This document shows, piece by piece, positions 33,272 through 42,178 of a stretch of DNA of 64,000 bases. The notes under the pieces are model-generated. The model had not been told where the DNA came from. It saw only the letters and a list, made by a program, of their open reading frames with translations, and did no database searches. The position numbers were made by a program, and so were the translations under genes. Within the stretch, counting starts at the first letter, position 1. Each line of letters opens with the position of its first letter. The stretch covers positions 1 to 64,000 of the forward strand of contig JAJDCP010000023.1 in the NCBI GenBank assembly GCA_029260765.1. Direction: 5' to 3'. This stretch comes from Planctomycetota bacterium. Its GTDB lineage: Bacteria > Planctomycetota > J058 > JAJDCP01.

Positions 33272-34119
33272 GACAAGGTCCTGCCGGTGACCTTGACGAA
33301 CACATCCTCGAGGCTCGCTTCCTGAGAATGCAGCGAGGCCAGTCCCGGGCGCCGCAGGGCGGCGAGAAACTCCTGATTGTCGGCCAGGCCCTCGATTCCA
33401 AAGCGCTCGGGTGCTCGGCTCGCGTCCTGCCACCGCAGCTCGACCTCGCGGGTGCCGTAGCGACGCCGCAGGGCATCGGGCGCATCGATGAGCGCGATCT
33501 TGCCATCGACGATGAACGCCACTCGATCGCAGACCGCGGCGGCGGTGGTCATATCGTGGGTCGACACCAGGGTCGTCACTCCCTGACCCTGGCGGGTACG
33601 GATGATCTCACGCACGCGCACAGCGTTGACGGGATCGAGGCCCGCGGTGGGCTCGTCGAGGAACCACAGCCGAGGCCGATGCAGCAGGCTGCGCGCGAAG
33701 TTCAGGCGGTTCTTCATGCCCTTGGAGAAAGCCCCGACCGGCTTGTCGATATCCTCCTGCAGACCGACCAGGGCCAACACCTCGGCGACCGGGTCGGCCG
33801 TGCCATCGTGCAGGGCGCGGAAGAACTCGAGGTTCTCGCGGGCGGTCAATTTCAAGTAGTGGTTCGGGCTCTCGAAGCTGACGCCAATGCTCCGGTAGTA
33901 GCGGGAATCCCAATCCTGCAAGGGCTTGCCCAGCACCTGTACCTGCCCCTGCCAGCCGCGCAGCAGCCCGATCAAGATGTTCTGGGTGGTGGACTTGCCC
34001 GCGCCGCTGGGGCCGAGGAAGCCAAAGACCTCGCCCTCGGCCACCTCAAAGCTCAGGCCCTGCACCGCGGGCGCGTCCGCGCCAGGATAGCTGAAGCTCA
34101 GGCCCTCGACCGCGATCAT
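33268..34119 (-). CDS. ABC transporter ATP-binding protein (exporter operon)
   Basis: A 283-residue ATPase with Walker A GPSGAGKST, the signature FSKGMKNRLNFARSLLHRP, Walker B LWFLDEPTAGLDP and the H-loop STHDM. It carries the 70-residue C-terminal extension of drug and lipid exporter ATPases, ending VFVKVTG. The signature FSKGM is the variant typical of the DrrA-like group. The ATG at 34119 begins the three-gene unit; the next gene overlaps it by 4 bp. It is divergent from the ceramidase gene. Confidence 0.92.
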   Translation of the reverse strand: MIAVEGLSFSYPGADAPAVQGLSFEVAEGEVFGFLGPSGAGKSTTQNILIGLLRGWQGQVQVLGKPLQDWDSRYYRSIGVSFESPNHYLKLTARENLEFFRALHDGTADPVAEVLALVGLQEDIDKPVGAFSKGMKNRLNFARSLLHRPRLWFLDEPTAGLDPVNAVRVREIIRTRQGQGVTTLVSTHDMTTAAAVCDRVAFIVDGKIALIDAPDALRRRYGTREVELRWQDASRAPERFGIEGLADNQEFLAALRRPGLASLHSQEASLEDVFVKVTGRTLS

Positions 34120-34293
34120 CGCCTCTCCTCATGCAGCAGACTGCGAACAGAGAGCATACGCGCTCCCGCGTTCGGAGGCAGCGCTCCAGGCGCTGAGTTT
34201 TTTTTGCGGGGAAACCGACGGAGACCTCCGCTTTTAACACTTTTTTCCCGCACAACTCGACAATGGCTCCCAACACACAAACCAGGAGCTGCC

Positions 34294-36138
34294 ATGCCCA
34301 GCCTCTCACGCGCACCAACTCTCTGGCGGGCCGCAGGGCTCGCCCTGTTCACGCTCATCGGCCTGTCGGGCTGCGCCTCGAAAGGCAGCTCGGCGACACA
34401 GGTGGGCAACTCCGCTGCCACGGGCAACTCCGCTGCCACGGGGAACTCAGCGGCCGTCGGCAACACCGCCGCCGTCGGCAACACGGCTCCCGCGCCCTCA
34501 CCGTTCGTGGTCAATTCGATCATGCCCGCGCACCAGACCCAGAGCGTCGCCCACGATGTTGAGATCCGCGTGCAGCTCAGCGCTGCCGTCGATCCCGCCT
34601 GCGTCGATCGGAACAGCGTGCGGCTGGAAGTGCTCGGCCGCGAAGTGGCCGTCGACCGCAGCGTGCAGGGGTCTGAGATTGTGCTCACCCCGCAGGTGGT
34701 GCTGGCTCCCGGGGCCGACTACAGCGTGTACCTCGAGACCAGCCTCTGCTCTGTCAGCGGCGACCCGCTCGGCCAGGCGCTGGTCTCCGCGTTCAGCACC
34801 GACCCGGCCGGAGGTGTGCGCGGGCTCGACTTCCAGGTCGGCATCGGGGTTGTGGACATCACGCCGCCGGTCGGCGTCCCCCTGGGAGGCCACGGCGGAG
34901 CCCCACGCCGGCTGTCGACCCCCGACCTGAACCCGAGCAACTGGCACACGCTGTTCGCGCCCTCGACCGGCATCCACGATCCCGTCTACGCCAAGGCGCT
35001 GATCATGGACGATGGCGTGGACCGGGTCGCCCTGCTGACGGTCGACCTGATCGCCGCCGACAGCCACGCCTCCGCCATCGTCGCCCAGAAGCTCGCCCAA
35101 CGAGGCGTCAACCTCGACCCGAAGCACATTCTGATCTGCGCGTCGCACAACCACAGCGGGCCCGGCGCCATCACCGACCTGGTCTTCTGGCAGATCGCCG
35201 CCATGGACCTGTACCAGTACAGCATCTTCGACACCCTGACCACCAGGATGGCCGATGCCCTCGAGGCCGCCGTGAACAACCTGCAGAGCGCGCGCCTCGG
35301 CATCGCCCTGGGCCAGCTCACAGGCATCAGCAAGAACCGACGCGCCAACATCAGTCCCCAGTACACCAGCGCTTCGATCGACCCCGATCTCGGCGTGATC
35401 GGCATCGACAAGCCGGACGGCACCCCCCTGGCGACCATCTACAACTACGGCATCCACGGCATCGCCTACGGCGCCTCGAACATGGAGTACTCGGCGGACC
35501 TGATGGGAGAGGCCTCGGTCTGGATCGAGAGCCAGCTGGGCGGCACAGCCCTGTTCGTCAACGCCGCCGAGGGCGACATCTCCCCCGACCGCAGCGTGGC
35601 CAGCAGCCACGCGGCCGTGGCCAACATCTTGGGAACCCGGCTGGGTCAAGAGGTCGTGCTGCTGCGCCAGAGCATGCAGAGCGACTTCGATGTCGACCTG
35701 CAGTCGGCCTGGCAACAAGTCGACATGGGACAGCCCACGCTGGTGCTCACGCCCACCAATGCGACCCAGGCTCCGCCCTTCTTCCAGAGCATTCTCAACG
35801 CGCTGCCGGCCTCGAGCAACATCGGGGTGCCCCTGCCGCCCAGTTTCATGGACCGGAGCTTTCGCTACCAGGCCGTGCGGCTGCAAAACACCCTGCTCAG
35901 CTCGGTGCCCGGCGAGGCCTTGCACGAGATCGGCCTCGAGATCAAGGCCAAGGGCGCAGCTCTGGGCTTCGACCGGACTTTCGTGTTTGGACTGGCCAAC
36001 GGCCACATGTCCTACATCACCACCAAGCTCGAATACAACTACGGAGGCTATGAGGGCATCGCCACGTTGTATGGATCGAAGACCGGGGAGAAAGTGGTCG
36101 ACGCTTGCGAGAACGTGATGATGCAGGTCATGCCCTGA
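34294..36138 (+). CDS. Lipoprotein neutral/alkaline ceramidase
   Basis: A 614-residue exported lipoprotein: signal peptide (residues 1-24) with the lipobox LSGC. A low-complexity linker of five GN[ST]AA[TV]-like units follows (about 36-60). A Big_5/SbsA-like Ig domain (about 70-165) precedes the neutral ceramidase domain (about 170-614), opening VGIGVVDITPPVG. The catalytic stretch SHNHSGPG (Ser 288) is intact, and AAEGDISPD supplies metal ligands. It hydrolyses ceramide to fatty acid and a sphingoid base at the cell surface. ATG 34294 has a caggag site. It suggests the organism meets or makes sphingolipids, fitting the lipid operon at 13 kb. Confidence 0.87.
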   Translation: MPSLSRAPTLWRAAGLALFTLIGLSGCASKGSSATQVGNSAATGNSAATGNSAAVGNTAAVGNTAPAPSPFVVNSIMPAHQTQSVAHDVEIRVQLSAAVDPACVDRNSVRLEVLGREVAVDRSVQGSEIVLTPQVVLAPGADYSVYLETSLCSVSGDPLGQALVSAFSTDPAGGVRGLDFQVGIGVVDITPPVGVPLGGHGGAPRRLSTPDLNPSNWHTLFAPSTGIHDPVYAKALIMDDGVDRVALLTVDLIAADSHASAIVAQKLAQRGVNLDPKHILICASHNHSGPGAITDLVFWQIAAMDLYQYSIFDTLTTRMADALEAAVNNLQSARLGIALGQLTGISKNRRANISPQYTSASIDPDLGVIGIDKPDGTPLATIYNYGIHGIAYGASNMEYSADLMGEASVWIESQLGGTALFVNAAEGDISPDRSVASSHAAVANILGTRLGQEVVLLRQSMQSDFDVDLQSAWQQVDMGQPTLVLTPTNATQAPPFFQSILNALPASSNIGVPLPPSFMDRSFRYQAVRLQNTLLSSVPGEALHEIGLEIKAKGAALGFDRTFVFGLANGHMSYITTKLEYNYGGYEGIATLYGSKTGEKVVDACENVMMQVMP

Positions 36139-36149
36139 GCGCAGCTCAG
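36135..36149. terminator. Short hairpin in convergent gap
   Basis: A perfect 6-bp inverted repeat, CTGAGC-GCA-GCTCAG, spans the ceramidase stop in the 19-bp gap before the convergent regulator. There is no T-run, so termination here is uncertain. Confidence 0.3.
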
Positions 36150-36157
36150 CAGCCTGC

Positions 36158-39100
36158 TCAGGCCCCCAACTCCGAGAGCAGCGCGCCGGCCAGTTGCAAG
36201 GCTGTCTGCCAGTCTCCCTCCGGTCCCTGCTCGGGCAACTGCTCGTAGCGCGCCGCCAGGCGCTGTCGATCGAGACGGGCCAGAGGAATGCCCCACGCCT
36301 GGCGCAACGCGCGGGTGTGCAGCAACAAACTCCGGCCTGATTCCTCAGCGCCGGACTGCCAACCCAGACACGCCAGGCCTTCGAGGCAGGCGGGCAACAC
36401 GACGACGTGCTTGAGTCCGCGCAATGAGCCCAGGCATGAGCCATACAAGGCCGCAGCGCGGACGGTCTGGCCGCGCTCACGCGCCACCTCGGCCATCGTC
36501 AGGTAGACCCCTGCGGTCGCGCCCCGCTCCTGGTCGAGGCGCGCCCGCGGCAAGATGCGCTGCAGGCGCTGCCAGGCTGGCGTCAACTCTCCGCGGCCGC
36601 GCTCGCAACGGGCGAGGCCAAGCTGGGTCAGAATCTGCAGGTGCCGCTCGCCCGTGCGCGAGAGACGATGGCAACGCTGAAACGTCTGCCAGGCTTTCTC
36701 AGGCTCACTGCGTAGGTACAGGCAGCCGAGCTTCTCGAGCGCGAACGCCGTGCGGTTGCGCATCGTGCGCGCCTCGAAGATGGCCAGCGTCTCCTCGAGG
36801 GCGAGCAGCGCGGGCCCGTGGCGGCCCTGGAGCGTGAGCGCCATGCCCAGGCTGCCCAGGCTCAGGGCCAGGCGGATGCTGTTGTCGAGGCGACGGTAGT
36901 CATCGGCGGCCCGCTGCCACTGCAAGCGCGCGTCCTCGACGCGGGCATCCCGCCAGAACAACCAGCCCAGACCTTCGCGGGTGTGGGCGATGCCGAAGCG
37001 GTCGCCCCGGCGCTGCTCGATGGCCTCGGCGCGCTCGAAGCGCTCGCGGGCCCGGTCGACCTGCCCCAGCAGCGACTCGACCCCGGCCAGGTGCCGCAGC
37101 GCCCGCGCAAGCTCATCCTCGCGCGGCTGGCTCGCGAGGGTCTGCACGGCCTCTTGCAGGCGCTCCGCGGCATCATCGAGGTCCCCTTCTGCAAAGCTCA
37201 GCACGCCGTGCAGGTGTTGCAAGCGACCACGGGAGTACAGATCCGTCACCCCACAGGCCAGCACGCGCTCGATATGCCGACGGCCTTCGCTGCCATGACC
37301 ACAATGCAGCCAGAATCTTCCCAGGTTGGTGATCAGCTGCACGGCCTGCTCGATCTGGGGCTGCTGCTGCAGACAGTTTTCGAGAGCAGCGCGCACATCG
37401 GGCAGCTCTGCTTGCAGAGCTTCGGGATCCTTCTCGGCCTCCAGCGCCCGATCGACCAGGGCCTGAACATGGCGGCCCGCCAATGAAGTCTTGCGCTCAG
37501 GAGGAAGCTCTTCGAGCAACAGCCGGCGCAGAGGTCCGAGAATTGCAAAACGCGGCGGCTCACAGTGCGCGTGCCGGTGGATCAATCCGTGCCGGCGCAG
37601 CGTCTCCAGCTGTGGGGCAAGGCCTGGCTGCGCGAGCACGGTCTCACCCGATTCCAGCGTGAAACCCGCCCGGAACACCGACAGACCTGCCAGGATCTCC
37701 CGCGCCTCGGCAGGCAACCCCTCCAGGCTCGAGGCCAGCAGTCCGCGCACAGGATCGCCGGGGGCAGGCGCCCCCTCACAACGCGCGAGCAGCTGCGCGG
37801 GCGACAGAATGCCCAGCTGGGCGGCCGCCACCTCCAACGCCTGGGGATGCCCGTCCAGGCGCCGGCACAGCTGTGCGAGCTCACGAGCATTGTCCGCGTC
37901 CAGCTGCAAACCCGGGCGCGCGGCCTGGGCCCGCTCGATCAGCAATTGCAGCGCCGGGTTGGCCTGCAGCTCGCTGAGCGGGGCGCCCTCCTCAGGCACG
38001 GGCAGCGGTTTCACCGGCCAGACCAGCTCGCCGGACAGCTGCAGGGGCCGGCGCGAGCTGGCCAGCGCGTCCAGGCCCGGGGCCTGCTCGAGCAACCCCG
38101 AGAGCACCCCTGCCACGCCAGGCAGCAGCGGCTCCAGGCCATCGAGCACCACGACGCAGCGAGCATGGGAGAGGGCCGCTGCAGGAACCTGGGCCGCCAG
38201 CAGCTCCCGTACCAGCCCGGGCAGGCGCGTCTCGTCGGGCAGGCGATCGAGGGCGACCCAGACAACCCGCCCCCCATCTCGCTGACAGAGCTTCCTTGCG
38301 ACCTCCAGGGCCAGGCGGGTCTTCCCCACGCCACCGAGGCCTGTCAGCGTGATCAGCCGATGGCGGCGCGTGCCGAGCCAGCTGGCCAGGGTCTCGACGT
38401 CCTGCTCGCGACCGAAACAGCCTCCCTGTGCCTCGGGCAAGGCCGCCCGGGCGTCCAGGCGGGCCGCCTGCCCCCCGCCCGAGCGCAGAGCTTCAGCGAG
38501 CCGCTGCGCCTCGACGCACGGTTCCGAATCGAGCTCGTCTTCGAGCGCAGCAGCCAGAACCTTGTAGCGTTGCAGCCCCGCGGAGAAGCGGCCCAGCTGC
38601 AGGCAAGCCCTCAATGCCAGGCAGCCAGCGCGCTCGTCCAGAGCATCAGCGCGGCAGCCCTGGTCGGCCAGAGCCAGTGCCCGCTCAGCCTGGCCCGCGG
38701 CCAACAGAGCTTCTCCCACAGCCTCGCGGCACGCGACCAGCGAACGCTGGAGGGTGTCTCTCTCTGCGAGCACCCAGTCTTCAAAGCTCTCGGCCAGCAG
38801 AGCTGCCGCGCGCACAGCCAGGGCTTGCTCGAGCTCGTCAGCTGCGGCCGCCGGCAACCGGGCCGCGACCGCCCGTTGCAGGCAGGCCCGGAAGTCGTGC
38901 AGGTCGCTGTCGACGGCCCGGGCATCGAGCATGACCGCTTGTTTGTCCGCGCGCAGGGGGCCGCTGGCGGGCCAACGCAAGAGCTTGCGTAGTGAGGAGA
39001 GCGCGTTGCGCAGGCTGTTCCTGCCCTGCTTGAAATCTCGGCCGGGCCAGAGCAGCTCGATCAATGTCTCCTTGCTGTGGCGCGGACGGCTATGCACCAC

Positions 39101-39217
39101 CAGGTAGCCGAGCAGCGAGGCGACCTTGCGGGTCGGGAAGCGGTTGACCTCGAAATCCGGACCACGCACCCGCAGACTGCCGAAGACTTCGATTCTACGT
39201 CGGGATTCGGGGCTCAC
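36158..39217 (-). CDS. SARP/AfsR-type regulator: winged helix, BTAD, NB-ARC and TPR
   Basis: About 1019 residues. An OmpR-like DNA-binding domain with IEVFGSLRVRGPDFEVNRFPTRKVASLLGYL lies at residues 9-85 and a bacterial transcriptional activation domain at about 95-240. An NB-ARC/STAND ATPase with GLGGVGKTR (P-loop 293-300) and VVLDGLEPLLPG follows, then TPR repeats at about 590-1010. Such proteins are large signal-integrating activators, often of specialised metabolism. A GTG at 39217, preceded by gtgagg, is the preferred start. The target operon is not known, but it is the only SARP-like regulator seen in the window. Confidence 0.87.
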   Translation of the reverse strand: MSPESRRRIEVFGSLRVRGPDFEVNRFPTRKVASLLGYLVVHSRPRHSKETLIELLWPGRDFKQGRNSLRNALSSLRKLLRWPASGPLRADKQAVMLDARAVDSDLHDFRACLQRAVAARLPAAAADELEQALAVRAAALLAESFEDWVLAERDTLQRSLVACREAVGEALLAAGQAERALALADQGCRADALDERAGCLALRACLQLGRFSAGLQRYKVLAAALEDELDSEPCVEAQRLAEALRSGGGQAARLDARAALPEAQGGCFGREQDVETLASWLGTRRHRLITLTGLGGVGKTRLALEVARKLCQRDGGRVVWVALDRLPDETRLPGLVRELLAAQVPAAALSHARCVVVLDGLEPLLPGVAGVLSGLLEQAPGLDALASSRRPLQLSGELVWPVKPLPVPEEGAPLSELQANPALQLLIERAQAARPGLQLDADNARELAQLCRRLDGHPQALEVAAAQLGILSPAQLLARCEGAPAPGDPVRGLLASSLEGLPAEAREILAGLSVFRAGFTLESGETVLAQPGLAPQLETLRRHGLIHRHAHCEPPRFAILGPLRRLLLEELPPERKTSLAGRHVQALVDRALEAEKDPEALQAELPDVRAALENCLQQQPQIEQAVQLITNLGRFWLHCGHGSEGRRHIERVLACGVTDLYSRGRLQHLHGVLSFAEGDLDDAAERLQEAVQTLASQPREDELARALRHLAGVESLLGQVDRARERFERAEAIEQRRGDRFGIAHTREGLGWLFWRDARVEDARLQWQRAADDYRRLDNSIRLALSLGSLGMALTLQGRHGPALLALEETLAIFEARTMRNRTAFALEKLGCLYLRSEPEKAWQTFQRCHRLSRTGERHLQILTQLGLARCERGRGELTPAWQRLQRILPRARLDQERGATAGVYLTMAEVARERGQTVRAAALYGSCLGSLRGLKHVVVLPACLEGLACLGWQSGAEESGRSLLLHTRALRQAWGIPLARLDRQRLAARYEQLPEQGPEGDWQTALQLAGALLSELGA

Positions 39218-39425
39218 GAGGACCTCACCACCTGGTTCGCGGAGCTGCACTGCCAGGCATCCGCCATGATAGCGCAGCACGGAGCAGACCACGAATCCGG
39301 AGCGCCGCTTGCATGGATTCCGATAGCTTGTAGGGCGGATGGGCGCCGCGCACCCGCGGTCGTTACGATTCGGTAGCCTTGCGACGCTTGCGGCTTCCCA
39401 GACCTCCCCGGGGGCAGGACAGGAG

Positions 39426-41306
39426 ATGGACACGCAGACGCATAAACCAGCGCGCAGATTGGGAGCGCTCGGCGTGTTCAGCATCGCCGCGGGCGGGATG
39501 ATCTCCTCGGGCTTGTTCGTCCTGCCCGGCATCGTCTTCGCCACCGCGGGCCCGGCCATCGTGCTCGCCTATGCGCTCGCCAGCCTGTTGATCGTACCGG
39601 TCATGCTCGCAAAAGCCGAGCTGGCGACGGCGATGCCGCGCGCGGGAGGCAGCTACTTCTTCGTCGAGCGCAGCCTGGGCCCCCTGGTCGGCACGGTGGC
39701 CGGCATCGCCAACTGGCTGTCGATCATCTTCAAGAGCGCTTTCGCACTGATCGGCATCGGTGGCCTGGCCGACTACCTGTTCCCGGGGCTGGGAGGCTGG
39801 GGAGTGCAGTTGGTGGCTCTGCTCGCCTGTGGCCTCTTCACCGGGCTGAACCTGGTCGGCGTCGAGAAGGCTGGGCGGGTCCAGTCCCTGCTGGTGTTGA
39901 TCCTGCTGGCGATCCTGGCCGGCTATGTTTCGCTAGGCATGGGTGTCGTCGACGGCGCCCGCTTCTCGGGTGTGCTCGAGATACCGACGGGAGCCGTGCT
40001 CGCAGCGGCAGGCATGATCGTCATCTCCTTCGGAGGCCTGACAAAGGTGGCCTCCGTCGCCCACGAAGTCGACAACCCCGCTCGCACCCTGACCCGCGGG
40101 TTGTTCGCCGCCTTTGGCCTGGTCAGCCTGTTGTACGTCCTGACCGTGTTCGTAACCGTGGGCGTCGTTGAGGGGGAGGCGCTCTCGGGCTCGCTCGTGC
40201 CCCTGATTCTCGGAGCCGAGAGGGCCCTCGGGCCACGCCTGGCGCTCGTGCTCGAGGTGGGAGCCTTTCTGGCCTTCGCGACCACCGCCAACGCGGGCAT
40301 CATGGCTGCCTCGCGCGTTCCGTTCGCGATGAGCCGGGACGGTCTGCTGCCCGCCATCCTCGCCCGCACCAGCCGACGCTTCGGAACGCCCAACGTGGCG
40401 ATCTGTCTGACCGGACTCATGATTGCCCTGCTGATCACCGGGCTCTCGATCGAAGACCTGGTGAAGTCCGCCTCGACGATGCTCTTGCTGAGCTTCATGC
40501 TCGTCTGCCTGTCGCAGATCGTGTTCCGCTTCGGCGGGCTGAAAAACTACCGTCCGAGCTACCGGGCTCCCCTCTCTCCCTGGATCCAGATCCCCGCCGT
40601 CTTCCTCTACGCCTACCTCGCCATCCACCTGGGTGAGGTTCCACTGCTGGTCACCGGAGCCTTCGTCCTGCTGGCGGTGATCTGGTACTTCCTGTACGTG
40701 GGGCGCAGCGTGCACCGCGACTCGGCGTTCATCCATCTGATGCGGCGCGTGCTCGATGAAGATCCCACTGTGCGTCCGGGGCTCGAAGGTGAGCTCAAAC
40801 AGATCGCCATCGAGCGCGACCGCATCGAGCCCGACCGTTTCGATGCGCTTGTCGAAGAAGCGACGATTCTGGATATCCCCGGCCCGATCTCCGCCAAGGC
40901 TCTGTTCCGCCGTCTGGCGGAAGAGCTGGCTCCCAAGCTGAAAATCGATGCTCAGGAGGTCTACCAGCGTTTCCTCAAGCGCGAACGGCTCGCGAGCACC
41001 ATTGTCCGGCCAGGCCTGGCGATCCCGCACCTGACCTTGGAACGCACTGAGCTGTTCGCCCTGTTGTTGGTCCGCTGCCGTGAGGGCATCGTCTATTCCT
41101 GGAGGCTGCCGCCCGTGACCCAGGTCTTCGTGATCGTCAACAGCCCCGATGAGCGGAACTTCCACCTGCGTGCGCTGATGCAGATCGCTCTGATCGCGTA
41201 CGAAGACGAGTTCGCAGAACGCTGGGCCCAGGCAGCCAATGTCGAGGAGATCAGGGACTTGATCCATCTGTCGTCGCGTCCACGAGAGGCCAGGCCGGAA
41301 CCGTGA
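39426..41306 (+). CDS. APC amino acid permease fused to PTS EIIA type 2 domain
   Basis: A 626-residue protein. Residues 10-430 form a 12-helix APC permease with GVFSIAAGGMISSGLFVLPG and the GGxxKVxSVAHEVDNPARTL segment. After a short cytoplasmic linker, residues about 485-615 form an EIIA-2 domain: FLKRERLASTIVRPGLAIPH, where His 535 matches the phosphorylatable EIIA His, and NSPDERNFHLRALMQIALI. This couples an amino-acid or amine transporter to a phosphorelay-like regulatory domain. No other PTS protein is in view, so whether the His is phosphorylated is open. ATG 39426 has an agga(c)agg site. The 3' end overlaps the convergent UspA gene by 56 bp. Confidence 0.88.
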   Translation: MDTQTHKPARRLGALGVFSIAAGGMISSGLFVLPGIVFATAGPAIVLAYALASLLIVPVMLAKAELATAMPRAGGSYFFVERSLGPLVGTVAGIANWLSIIFKSAFALIGIGGLADYLFPGLGGWGVQLVALLACGLFTGLNLVGVEKAGRVQSLLVLILLAILAGYVSLGMGVVDGARFSGVLEIPTGAVLAAAGMIVISFGGLTKVASVAHEVDNPARTLTRGLFAAFGLVSLLYVLTVFVTVGVVEGEALSGSLVPLILGAERALGPRLALVLEVGAFLAFATTANAGIMAASRVPFAMSRDGLLPAILARTSRRFGTPNVAICLTGLMIALLITGLSIEDLVKSASTMLLLSFMLVCLSQIVFRFGGLKNYRPSYRAPLSPWIQIPAVFLYAYLAIHLGEVPLLVTGAFVLLAVIWYFLYVGRSVHRDSAFIHLMRRVLDEDPTVRPGLEGELKQIAIERDRIEPDRFDALVEEATILDIPGPISAKALFRRLAEELAPKLKIDAQEVYQRFLKRERLASTIVRPGLAIPHLTLERTELFALLLVRCREGIVYSWRLPPVTQVFVIVNSPDERNFHLRALMQIALIAYEDEFAERWAQAANVEEIRDLIHLSSRPREARPEP

Positions 41307-42159
41307 GCACGGGACAGGGTGCCAGCCGCGTCAGTTTGGCGGCAACGCTGCCGACCAGCAACTGCCGCCAGCCCGAGCGGCCGCGCCGGCCGCAGATGAT
41401 CAACGAGCAGGCCTCCGACCGCGCCAGCTCGACGATCCTCTCGGTGGGATCGCCCGAGAGGCACGCCTTGCGGACCGGCGGCCCCGCTAGCTCGCCGAGA
41501 CCGTCCAAGTGCAGGCGCGCTGCGTCCACCACCTGATCGTAGGCCGCGTCGAGGGCGGCCTCGCAGGCGAATGCCGGATCGGGACGGCGCAACACATGCA
41601 CCAGCTGCAGCCCGAGCGAGAAGCGCGCCGCGATCGCGACCGCCAGGCGCGTCGCCGCGGCCGCCATCGGAGAGAAGTCCGTCGCGACCAGCAGCTCGCC
41701 GCTCATCGGTGGCGTCGACGACCTCCCGCGCTCCACCCAGACCGGGCAGGGTGCCAGGCGCACCATCGTGGCTGCCACGCTGCCGAGCAGCACGCGGCGG
41801 ACTCCGCTTCGCCCATGCGTGCCGCACACCAGCAGGTCGACCTGGTTGTCCCGCGCCCAGTCGACCGCGACATAGGCCGGAGCCCCTCCCGAAACCGCGA
41901 GCCGCTCGCAGGCATCGACGTGCTCGGGAATCCACTCGGCGGCAAAGCGCTCGAGGTGGTCTTCTTGCGCGCTGTGCTGATCGGGACCGAAGGACTCGCT
42001 GACATACAACGCCGTCAGCCTGCAGCCGACTTGCTGCGCCAAACGGGCGGCCGTCCGCAGAGCGTGCCCCGAGGTCTCGCAAAAGTCGACCGGAGCGAGG
42101 ATGTGCTCGAAACTCAAGGGCAGCTCCTGGGCCGATCCGCCGGTGTCCCACAGTCGCAT
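41251..42159 (-). CDS. Tandem universal stress protein
   Basis: A 302-residue protein with two UspA domains (about 14-150 and 152-290). Both have the ATP-binding G-x-x-G-x9-G[ST] motif (GTHGRSGVRRVLLGSVAA and GRRGRSGWRQLLVGSVAAKL), so both may bind ATP. These are cytoplasmic stress proteins of uncertain mechanism. It overlaps the permease-EIIA gene by 56 bp in convergent orientation; convergent APC permease and UspA pairing is a known genomic theme. The kinase gene 19 bp upstream on the same strand could share its transcript. Confidence 0.9.
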   Translation of the reverse strand: MRLWDTGGSAQELPLSFEHILAPVDFCETSGHALRTAARLAQQVGCRLTALYVSESFGPDQHSAQEDHLERFAAEWIPEHVDACERLAVSGGAPAYVAVDWARDNQVDLLVCGTHGRSGVRRVLLGSVAATMVRLAPCPVWVERGRSSTPPMSGELLVATDFSPMAAAATRLAVAIAARFSLGLQLVHVLRRPDPAFACEAALDAAYDQVVDAARLHLDGLGELAGPPVRKACLSGDPTERIVELARSEACSLIICGRRGRSGWRQLLVGSVAAKLTRLAPCPVLTVPAWPLVDATTDGSSP

Positions 42160-42178
42160 GGCTTTCGACCTTTGCGTG

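Noticed and set aside
34198..34252. T-rich inverted repeat before the ceramidase gene as a terminator
   Set aside because: Only five GC pairs with a long loop; it lies between divergent genes where no transcript should end.
33328..34293. Upstream extension of the ceramidase frame
   Set aside because: It is antisense to the ABC ATPase gene; a lipoprotein signal peptide and ribosome binding site define the start at 34294.
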